Source: Elusimicrobia bacterium CG_4_9_14_3_um_filter_62_55
GTDB lineage: Bacteria; Elusimicrobiota; Elusimicrobia; UBA1565
Direction: 5' to 3'
Length of the DNA: 64,000 bases
Assembly (NCBI GenBank): GCA_002790095.1
Contig: PFUL01000064.1
Coordinates: 1 to 64,000 of the forward strand
In this document: positions 58,834 through 64,000 of the stretch, piece by piece
Numbering within the stretch: the first letter of the stretch is position 1
Layout of the letters: each line of letters starts with the position of its first letter
Notes under the pieces: generated by a model
Database searches by the model: none
What the model saw: only the letters and a program-made list of their open reading frames with translations
Told to the model about the DNA's origin: nothing
Program-made: the position numbers and the translations under genes

Positions 58834-59480
58834 CTAGCGGAGGACGAGTGCCCAGGACCCGGATTCGCCGCGCTCCAACCGAGGAGCCAGCACATGCGCC
58901 TCCAGCAACGCTTTATCCGCCCCGGAAGGTTCGGCGGGGAGCAAAAGCGGCTCTCCGGGACGGAGCGTCATGAGCCGTTCCAGAACATCGGGCAGCCACT
59001 GGGAAGGCTCCCCCTTCGTCCCGTTGAAATTCAGCGCCTGCTTCATCACGAACGCGGCGGACTTTCGCGCGTCGCGCTTCGGAAACCGCGCCTTCCAGCG
59101 CGCGGTCCAACGCGACTGATCGGCGAGCGTCCGGCTCCAGTACGCGCGAACCTTAGGGTCGCTCAACTCCGGCCGCCAGCCGGCGCGCAGCGCGAGCACA
59201 GCCGACGCGGTCGCCGGGTATTCCAGCGCGGCGACCATGTCGTGCGAGTTGTTCCCATTCCCCTTTAGATCCTCGTCGGAAATCGGAGCGTCGAGTTCCA
59301 CCCAGACTCGGGTCTGCACGAGAAACGCCGCCAGTTCGCGTACGCCGGGCGGGACGGCACCGGGGCGGCCGGACCGGCCGACGGCACGGGCGCCAGGCGC
59401 GCCCGGTCCAGAGCGGATCCGGCGTGGGCCGCAGGGGCCGCTAAGGCCGCTAAGGCCGCGGTGAGTAAAACGCGAAACAT
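58834..59480 (-). pseudogene. Secreted hypothetical protein with an apparent frameshift
   Basis: The ATG at 59480 gives a clear signal peptide (MFRVLLTAALAALAAPAAHA), but that frame soon loses coding character. From about 59350 a different minus-strand frame takes over (GVRELAAFLVQTRVWVELDA) and runs to 58834, with EYPATASAVLALRAGWRPEL and PLLLPAEPSGADKALLEAHV. The switch falls in a Pro/Gly-coding, GC-rich stretch. A sequencing error or a real frameshift would both explain it; a separate gene from the GTG at 59319 would lack the signal. Family unknown. TAGAAT ends 7 nt before the ATG. Confidence 0.6.
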
Positions 59481-59487
59481 CCCCCCC

Positions 59488-59493
59488 ATTCTA
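59488..59493 (-). promoter_or_regulatory. -10 hexamer of the frameshifted secreted protein
   Basis: TGGTAGAAT on the minus strand; TAGAAT ends 7 nt before the ATG at 59480, so the upstream ATG at 59489 would lie inside the -10. Confidence 0.5.
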
Positions 59494-59549
59494 CCAGAAT
59501 GCTCCCGGAACCCCTTCCCGGACCATGCCCTTTGCGCCCCTTCAGAGAC

Positions 59550-59635
59550 GGGTCCATAGACCCAGCTTGTCTAGGGACCAGGTCCCTATGCGTGAAGTGG
59601 TACAATCACGCACGCCCCTAGGGGCGTATTTTTTT
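59550..59635 (+). promoter_or_regulatory. guaB control region: two inverted repeats, extended -10 and a 5'-terminal hairpin
   Basis: Inverted repeat GGGTC-CATA-GACCC (59550-59563), then TAGGGACC-A-GGTCCCTA (59572-59588, 8-bp arms), then extended -10 TGGTACAAT (59601-59606). The expected transcript begins at about 59613, directly at a 7-bp hairpin ACGCCCC-GGGGCGT (59612-59627) followed by seven T. This could attenuate transcription or protect the 5' end. guaB starts at 59651. Confidence 0.55.
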
Positions 59636-59650
59636 GTGTGCCGAGGTTCC

Positions 59651-61075
59651 ATGATTCCCGAAGCCCTGACCTTCAAAGACGTCCTGCTCACGCCGCGCCG
59701 GTCTCCGATCGCCTCGCGCGGCCAGGTCGACACCACCGGCCGATTCTCGCGAAAGATCCAATTGAAGGTCCCTCTGGTTTCGGCGAACATGGACACCGTC
59801 ACCGAGGCGGAGATGGCGATCGCGATGGCGCGCTTGGGCGGACTCGGCATCGTTCATCGCTTCCTGTCGATCGCCGAAGAGGTCGCCGAGGTGGCGAAGG
59901 TCAAACGCGCCGAGAGCGTCGTCATCGAGGATCCCTACACGCTCGGACCCGACGCAACCGTCGGTGAGGCGCAGCGCATGATGGAAGACCGCGAGGTCGG
60001 GGGACTCTTGATCGTCGACCGCGGCGGAAAATTGATCGGCGTCGTCACCGAACGAGACGTCCGTTTCGAGGAGCGCGAATCGCGCCGCGTCTCCGAAGTG
60101 ATGACCCGCAAGCTCATCGTCGGCACGCCCGGGATGGGGGAAGCCGCTGCGCGCGCGCTGCTCGCAAAGCACAAGCTGGAGAAACTCCCTCTGGTCGACA
60201 AGCGCGGAGGGCTCGCCGGCTTGATCACCGCGAAAGACATTCTCAAACGACGCCGCTTTCCCGACGCCTCGAAAGACTCGAAGGGACGCCTGCTGGTCGG
60301 CGCCGCCATCGGCGTGGTCGGCGACTATCTCGAGCGCGCTCAGGCGCTGCACGACGCGGGCGCGGACGTGCTGGTGCTCGACGTGGCGCACGGCCACGCC
60401 GATCACGTGATCAAGGCGGTGCGCGCGCTCAAACGCCAGAAGCGCTCGTTTGAACTGGTCGCCGGCAACGTCGCGACCTTCGAGGGGGCGAGAGACCTGG
60501 CCGCCGCGGGCGCGGACGCGATCAAGGTCGGAGTCGGACCCGGCGCGACCTGCTCGACGCGCGTCGTCACCGGTTCGGGCGTTCCGCAGCTCTCGGCGGT
60601 GATGGACGCGGCGCGGATCACAAAACTGCGCGGTGTGCCGATTTGCGCCGACGGAGGCATCCGCGACTCCGGAGACATCACGAAGGCGCTCGCCGGCGGG
60701 GCGTCGAGCATCATGATCGGAAGTCTGTTGGCCGGCACCGACGAAAGCCCCGGCTGGACGATCGTGCGCGGCGGCATGAAGTACAAGGTCTACCGCGGGA
60801 TGGCTTCTCTCGGCGCGACGATGGGACGGCGCAAAAAAGAGAACTCCCGCTTAGACGACGTCTCCGAAGTGGTTCCCGAAGGAGTCGAATCGACCGTTCC
60901 GTACCGCGGCGCCGCGGCCGAGGTCGTCCACCAACTTGCCGGCGGACTGCGTTCCGGGATGAGCTATTCGGGAGCGAAGGATCTGAAGTCGTTCTGGAAA
61001 AACGCGAAGTTCGTCCGAATCACCGGCGCGGGATGGACCGAGTCGATGCCGGCCAAGGGCGTCATTTCCGGCTAA
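59651..61075 (+). CDS. guaB: Inosine-5'-monophosphate dehydrogenase
   Basis: 474 residues. Start [20 protein letters not shown]. The two CBS domains (about 90-205) sit inside the barrel. The catalytic Cys loop is [19 protein letters not shown], and the IMP-binding flap is [37 protein letters not shown] is the phosphate site. It oxidises IMP to XMP, the committed guanine step. ATG at 59651 chosen from the conserved N-terminus; GAGGTT lies upstream. It ends 6 bp before a small convergent gene. Confidence 0.97.
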   Translation: MIPEALTFKDVLLTPRRSPIASRGQVDTTGRFSRKIQLKVPLVSANMDTVTEAEMAIAMARLGGLGIVHRFLSIAEEVAEVAKVKRAESVVIEDPYTLGPDATVGEAQRMMEDREVGGLLIVDRGGKLIGVVTERDVRFEERESRRVSEVMTRKLIVGTPGMGEAAARALLAKHKLEKLPLVDKRGGLAGLITAKDILKRRRFPDASKDSKGRLLVGAAIGVVGDYLERAQALHDAGADVLVLDVAHGHADHVIKAVRALKRQKRSFELVAGNVATFEGARDLAAAGADAIKVGVGPGATCSTRVVTGSGVPQLSAVMDAARITKLRGVPICADGGIRDSGDITKALAGGASSIMIGSLLAGTDESPGWTIVRGGMKYKVYRGMASLGATMGRRKKENSRLDDVSEVVPEGVESTVPYRGAAAEVVHQLAGGLRSGMSYSGAKDLKSFWKNAKFVRITGAGWTESMPAKGVISG

Positions 61076-61081
61076 GCCGCT

Positions 61082-61246
61082 TTAGCGCGGCCAAAAGTCG
61101 TGCTCGAGGCAGTAGTAGGAACGGCCCTTCTCGAGCTTCTTCCCGCAGTCGTCCCAAGCGCAGTAGACGCGCTTTCCGTCCACGCGCACGATCATTTTCC
61201 CGTCCGGGGATTCTTCCGGCGAGGAGCCGGGGGCGGCCGCATCCAT
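61082..61246 (-). CDS. Very small putative zinc-finger protein (54 residues)
   Basis: Reads MDAAAPGSSPEESPDGKMIV, then RVDGKRVYCAWDDCGKKLEK and GRSYYCLEHDFWPR. The C-x4-C ... C-x2-H arrangement (Cys29, Cys34, Cys46, His49) could bind zinc; a hydrophobic, aromatic core (VYCAW, YYCLEHDFW) surrounds it. Third-position GC bias fits coding. The start is uncertain: Met1 has GAGGG only 2 nt away, and Met18 is an alternative. Family not recognised. Convergent with guaB, 6 bp apart. Confidence 0.6.
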   Translation of the reverse strand: MDAAAPGSSPEESPDGKMIVRVDGKRVYCAWDDCGKKLEKGRSYYCLEHDFWPR

Positions 61247-61313
61247 GCCCTCAGCGTAGCCGTGGCCGCCGATCTCGGCAAGGCCAAAACCATTTTCAGC
61301 GTATCCGCTTTAT

Positions 61314-61484
61314 TTATCGGATCTTTTTTTCGATCCGCCGCAAAAGCACGGTCGCGGCGTGGCGGTTGTCCGCAAATTCGGCGGGGCCGTTGCTCAGTTG
61401 GTTGTCGGAAACGAAGTCCACATGGCCTCCGCGCCAGCCGTCATAATCCGGATAGGGAACGTATCCCCTGCGCGGCGCCGTCAA
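61314..61484 (-). CDS. Short ORF, possible remnant of an alpha/beta-hydrolase C-terminus
   Basis: The frame from TTG at 61484 encodes 56 residues: MTAPRRGYVPYPDYDGWRGG, then HVDFVSDNQLSNGPAEFADN, then RHAATVLLRRIEKKIR. Codon choice is typical of the window. WRGGHVDFVSD resembles the last catalytic-His region of YheT-type alpha/beta hydrolases (GGHxGF), but the 5' part is replaced by the divergent endonuclease gene. It may be a remnant, or a real small protein with an uncertain start (the frame is open to about 61507). Confidence 0.45.
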   Translation of the reverse strand: MTAPRRGYVPYPDYDGWRGGHVDFVSDNQLSNGPAEFADNRHAATVLLRRIEKKIR

Positions 61485-61510
61485 ACCAAAGAGGCGATGG
61501 ACCCAAATGA

Positions 61511-61516
61511 TAAGAT
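61511..61516 (+). promoter_or_regulatory. -10-like hexamer of the endonuclease gene
   Basis: TAAGAT ends 6 nt before the GTG at 61523; no Shine-Dalgarno fits. Confidence 0.45.
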
Positions 61517-61522
61517 GCCGAT

Positions 61523-62239
61523 GTGCTTAGAGGTCCTTTCGTGCTGCTCCTGCTCCTGCTGTCGCCCGCCTCGGCCGAGGATTTTTCGATCGTCAGCTGG
61601 AACATTCATAAAGGAAGCCGCCTGGAACGCGTCCTCGAAGAGTTCCGTTCTCCCGAACTTTCGAAGGCCTCGCTGTTTGCGCTGCAGGAAGTCCTCACCG
61701 AGCCGGGGTTCCGTCAGCAGGAGCGTTTTCCAGGCGAGGCGCACGCCGTCGGCCGGGATGTGATCGTTTCCCGCTGGGAAATCGCCGACCGGGGCGAGGT
61801 GCTGGTCAATCCGGCGACCGGACGCCGCGCCGCCTGGGCCGACGTCCGCTCGCCCGAAGGCCGCGAGGCGCGCCTCTACAGTCTCCACCTGTCCTACAAG
61901 ATCGGGCGCGACCCGTTCGTTCCGCATATCCGGGCCGCCGAAATGCGCGCGGTGCTCGATCACGCCGACGCCTATCCGGGACCGGTGATCGTCGCCGGCG
62001 ACTTTAATACCGTTCGCTGGTTCGTCTGCTGCGGCCGCGGGGCCCCGCTCCTGCGCCTGATGGAAAACCGCGGCTACCGCGACGCTCTCGCCGCCGCAGG
62101 GGTCGCCTGCAATTCCCAGCATATCGCCGGGACCGTGGATTGGATTTTCGTGAAAGGCCTAAAACCCGAGTCCGCCGCGTGCGGACGCTACGCGGGCTCC
62201 GATCACAAGTGGATCGAAGCCCGCGTCTCGTTCAAATAA
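61523..62239 (+). CDS. Secreted endonuclease/exonuclease/phosphatase family protein
   Basis: 238 residues with a signal peptide (MLRGPFVLLLLLLSPASA). EEP-fold landmarks: FSIVSWNIHKGS (Asn), LFALQEVL (metal Glu), YSLHLSYKIG, VIVAGDFNTVRW (Asp-Asn pair) and the final AGSDHKWIEARV (catalytic Asp-His). All catalytic positions are present. The substrate may be DNA, phospholipid or a phosphoester. GTG start. The stop is immediately followed by the 3' end of the convergent RNase P RNA gene. Confidence 0.88.
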   Translation: MLRGPFVLLLLLLSPASAEDFSIVSWNIHKGSRLERVLEEFRSPELSKASLFALQEVLTEPGFRQQERFPGEAHAVGRDVIVSRWEIADRGEVLVNPATGRRAAWADVRSPEGREARLYSLHLSYKIGRDPFVPHIRAAEMRAVLDHADAYPGPVIVAGDFNTVRWFVCCGRGAPLLRLMENRGYRDALAAAGVACNSQHIAGTVDWIFVKGLKPESAACGRYAGSDHKWIEARVSFK

Positions 62240-62240
62240 A

Positions 62241-62594
62241 GGGACGGCCTGTACCCCGAATTCTGTGCCCCGGCCGAAGCCGGGCGAGGACCATTTCTCT
62301 AATGCAGCTACCGGGCGTCCGCCCCGAAGGGCGCGGGGACTCCGCGTAACGCCCTATGCCTTGCTCCAGGTGGGGTTTGCCTAGCCTCCGAGGTCGCCCT
62401 CGAAGCGGTGCGCTCTTACCGACGCCTTTTCACCCTTACCGCGGGGCAAGCCCGCGGCGGTATTTTTTCTGCGGCACTTTCCATGACCCGGGGCTTTCGC
62501 CCCGAACCTCCCGCCTTTCGACGGGCACCCTGTCCCGGGAGTTCGGAAGTTCCTCCCCCCCGCCGAAGCGGAAAGGCGGCCCTCCGGCCGTCCC
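62241..62594 (-). ncRNA. rnpB: RNase P RNA, bacterial class A, with altered P4 helix
   Basis: About 354 nt. P1 is GGGACGGCC (5' end, near 62594) pairing with GGCCGTCCC (3' end, 62241-62249). Conserved regions seen in order: GAGGAACTTCCGAACTCC (CR I), GACAGGGTGCC, GAAAGTGCCGCAGAAA (CR II), AAGGGTGAAAAGG and GGTAAGAGCGCACCG (CR III), CAAACCCCACCTGGAGCAAG (CR IV) and ACAGAATTCGGGGTACAGGCC (CR V). It is the ribozyme that matures tRNA 5' ends. CR I and CR V normally read GAGGAAAGTCC and AGAATTCGGCTTACAGGCC, so two P4 base pairs differ on both strands. No promoter is certain; it would lie inside rnhA. Confidence 0.95.
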
Positions 62595-62601
62595 AAACCG
62601 A

Positions 62602-63030
62602 TCAGACGGCTTCAGCCGTCTTTTTTTTTAGGAGATCGAGCGCCGTGTTGGCCAGGCGGTCGGCCCGCGTGTTGAACTCGCGGCGCACATGCACGATCTC
62701 CACGGAGTTGAAGCGGCGCTTGAATTCCAAAATGCGCGTCGCGAACTCCCGAAGCCGCTCGTTCTTGACCTTATAGTCTCCGTTGAGCTGGCGGACCATC
62801 AACTGCGAGTCGGCATGAATCTTCAAATCCGTTCCGCCGAGCTGCTCGGCGAGCTTCAGCGCGTCTTCCATCGCGGCGTACTCGGCGACGTTATTAGTCG
62901 TAATCCCGAGCGTGCGGTGATACTCCTTCACCGGCACGCCGTCCTCGGTCTGCACGAACACGCCGACCGACGCCGGCCCAGGATTCCCTCGGCAGGCCCC
63001 GTCCACGTAGAGATGCAGACGGCGGCTCAC
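62602..63030 (-). CDS. rnhA: Ribonuclease HI family protein
   Basis: 142 residues. Catalytic positions: Asp in LHLYVDGACRGNPGPASVGV, Glu in NNVAEYAAMEDALKLAEQLG, Asp in LKIHADSQLMVRQL, and the late Asp in REFNTRADRLANTAL. It degrades RNA in RNA-DNA hybrids. GTG start at 63030 overlaps the cdsZ stop (GTGA), a common pairing. Longer upstream reading lies in cdsZ. The 3' end of its coding strand contains an opposite-strand hairpin with nine T. Confidence 0.93.
   Translation of the reverse strand: MSRRLHLYVDGACRGNPGPASVGVFVQTEDGVPVKEYHRTLGITTNNVAEYAAMEDALKLAEQLGGTDLKIHADSQLMVRQLNGDYKVKNERLREFATRILEFKRRFNSVEIVHVRREFNTRADRLANTALDLLKKKTAEAV
62605..62629 (+). terminator. Plus-strand terminator-like hairpin in the 3' end of rnhA
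   Basis: Perfect 7-bp stem GACGGCT / AGCCGTC with a TC loop, followed by nine T. For plus-strand transcripts it would end reading from the endonuclease gene, after passing antisense to all of rnpB. The Lys-Lys-Lys codons of rnhA create the T run on the other strand, so chance is possible. Confidence 0.5.
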
Positions 63031-63752
63031 GCGGGGGCTCCCTCGGCCAGCACGAGAATGCGCTGACAGCTGTCGCAGGTGACGATCACGATTCCCTTTT
63101 TCACGTTCACGACCGCTTGGGGGGGCTGCGTCATCTTGCATTCGGAACAGGTGTTTTCCTTCAACTGCGACACGCCGACGCCGGCGCGCCGCTCGCGGGT
63201 TTTATCGTAAAAGGCCGCGAGATCCGCGGGCAAGGAGTCGAAAATTTTCCTGCGGCCCTCTTCCCATTGCGCGAGTTCGTTTTCCAAGTCCGTTTTCTTC
63301 GCCTCGAGTTCGGCGATGTGTCCCTCGCGCTCCTTCACGAAGCCGTCGATCTGCGCCTTAATCCCGGCCTCTTCCTTGCGCACGGCTTCAGCCTCGTCCA
63401 TCAGTTCGAGAATGACGGTTTCCAGATCGCCGACGGCAGCTTTCTCGTCGTCGATCTCCTTGAGCAGCGCCTTAAACGCCTCGTTGGACTTCACCTGATT
63501 CAGGTCGCGCTGATGCTTGCGAATCAACTCTTCCTTCTGCGCCATCGAATTTTCGCGGTCCTTCTTGCGGGCCTGGACCTCCCGAGACTTCGCGTAGACG
63601 GCGGCGTGCTTCCCGCTTTCTTCTTCGATTTCAAGACGGATCGCGGCGACATCCTCGGGGACCTCGGCGATTTTCGCGCGCAGCGCGTCGAGATCCTTAT
63701 CGGCTTTTTGAAGCCGGAGCAATACGGCGAAATCCTCTTTCGTAGGAGCCAT
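63027..63752 (-). CDS. cdsZ: CdsZ-like zinc-ribbon coiled-coil protein
   Basis: 241 residues. Residues 1-180 form a long heptad-type coiled coil (EDFAVLLRLQKADKDLDALR, QVKSNEAFKALLKEIDDEKA). The C-terminal zinc ribbon has NTCSECKMTQPPQAVV and VTCDSCQRILVL (four Cys). The domain layout is that of DUF164/CdsZ proteins, usually beside rnhA, as here. TACAAT ends 7 nt before the ATG. Confidence 0.95.
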   Translation of the reverse strand: MAPTKEDFAVLLRLQKADKDLDALRAKIAEVPEDVAAIRLEIEEESGKHAAVYAKSREVQARKKDRENSMAQKEELIRKHQRDLNQVKSNEAFKALLKEIDDEKAAVGDLETVILELMDEAEAVRKEEAGIKAQIDGFVKEREGHIAELEAKKTDLENELAQWEEGRRKIFDSLPADLAAFYDKTRERRAGVGVSQLKENTCSECKMTQPPQAVVNVKKGIVIVTCDSCQRILVLAEGAPA

Positions 63753-63759
63753 TGCGCCG

Positions 63760-63765
63760 ATTGTA
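63760..63765 (-). promoter_or_regulatory. -10 hexamer of the cdsZ-rnhA operon
   Basis: GTGGTACAAT on the minus strand; TACAAT ends 7 nt before the ATG; leaderless-type. Confidence 0.5.
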
Positions 63766-63790
63766 CCACTATTAAAAGTGCGGCGGGGTC

Positions 63791-64000
63791 TCAGGGCGTG
63801 TAGTAGGTGCCCCGGATTTCCTTCTGGAATCCGCCCTCGCAGGGGACGAAGGCTGCGAATTGCTTCATCTCGCCTTTGTAGACGTGAATCGTGACCGACG
63901 GGTGATTGGGATCGTCGTTGGCGATCGTGTGGTATTCGAACGGCGGAATCAGAGCCCCGGCCTCGCCGACCGCTCCGGTTAATTCCTCGTTTTTCCGGAA
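63791..64000 (-). CDS. Cupin, cysteine-dioxygenase-like, C-terminal part (cut by window edge)
   Basis: The last 69 residues of a larger protein: ALIPPFEYHTIANDDPNHPS, then VTIHVYKGEMKQFAAFVPCE, ending GGFQKEIRGTYYTP. HxxxN-x-HPSVTIHVYKG resembles the second metal-site strand of cysteine dioxygenases and related cupins (thiol dioxygenases). The N-terminal part with the first His motif is outside the window, so the call is tentative. It lies 26 bp upstream of the cdsZ promoter and reads toward it. Confidence 0.6.
   Translation of the reverse strand, partial: FRKNEELTGAVGEAGALIPPFEYHTIANDDPNHPSVTIHVYKGEMKQFAAFVPCEGGFQKEIRGTYYTP

Noticed and set aside
1-64000. tRNA, rRNA, tmRNA or transposase genes
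   Set aside because: None was recognised on reading both strands; the only structured RNA I can support is RNase P RNA.

Overview
The window is a gene-dense, GC-rich stretch of a Gram-negative-type bacterial chromosome. Lipoproteins, Sec signal peptides, type IV pilus retraction ATPases and Mur ligase chemistry all fit that. I see no rRNA, tRNA, phage or transposase gene, and the phylum cannot be fixed from sequence alone. Most genes lie in tight operons with 1-4 bp stop/start overlaps. GTG and TTG starts are common. At least eleven genes have a -10-like hexamer ending only 6-7 nt before the start codon, which suggests that leaderless transcription is frequent.

Layout. 1-3.6 kb: an unrecognised protein, a DMT-family permease, a small secreted HELIH protein and a secreted protein-L-isoaspartate methyltransferase. 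3.7-8.4 kb: a family 5 solute-binding protein, two tandem genes for secreted proteins built from Cys-X-Trp-Pro-His-X-Cys repeats, and an OPT-family transporter. 8.5-11 kb: cold-shock protein, Nudix CoA pyrophosphatase and a thioredoxin/TPR lipoprotein. 11-17.6 kb: a minus-strand operon (CheY-like, CheC-like, Mur ligase, DUF885 peptidase, ROK kinase, APH/NahK kinase) that looks like regulated cell-wall sugar/peptide recycling. 17.7-24.8 kb: a 2-oxoacid dehydrogenase complex with a split E2, an FKBP lipoprotein, aminopeptidase N and a histidine-kinase remnant. 24.9-26.4 kb: a toxin-antitoxin pair and an AT-richer orphan gene. 26.4-31.7 kb: a beta-oxidation-like operon (aldehyde dehydrogenase, two enoyl-CoA hydratases, a PaaA-like di-iron protein, 3-hydroxyacyl-CoA dehydrogenase, a DUF1858 protein). 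31.8-38 kb: membrane glycosyltransferase, receiver protein, HtpX, SGNH hydrolase, GT2 and DUF1015. 38-48 kb: NadD-YqeK fusion, a LytR_C protein, PilT, a cyclic-nucleotide-binding protein, RsfS, a second PilT, ArgS, a cupredoxin-like protein and a class III cyclase. 48-58.8 kb: proAB, a second solute-binding protein, a receiver, a second cyclic-nucleotide-binding protein, a polytopic glycosyltransferase and hemLB. 58.8-64 kb: a frameshifted secreted protein, guaB, two very small genes, an exo/endonuclease, RNase P RNA, RNase HI, CdsZ and a partial cupin.

The strongest candidate for something undescribed is the repeat-protein pair at 5.34-6.32 kb. Two paralogous secreted proteins each carry five Cys-X5-Cys motifs, mostly CQWPHTC, separated by acidic Ala/Pro/Glu/Val spacers. 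Each gene has its own terminator and a matching upstream module: a CRP/FNR-type palindrome near -91, a second inverted repeat near -54, a TACTAT -10 and a 45-nt spacing to the start. The same window encodes an adenylate-cyclase-like enzyme and two cyclic-nucleotide-binding proteins, so a second-messenger link is possible but unproven.

A second unexpected signal is in RNase P RNA. Two base pairs of the normally near-invariant P4 helix appear to have changed together on both strands.
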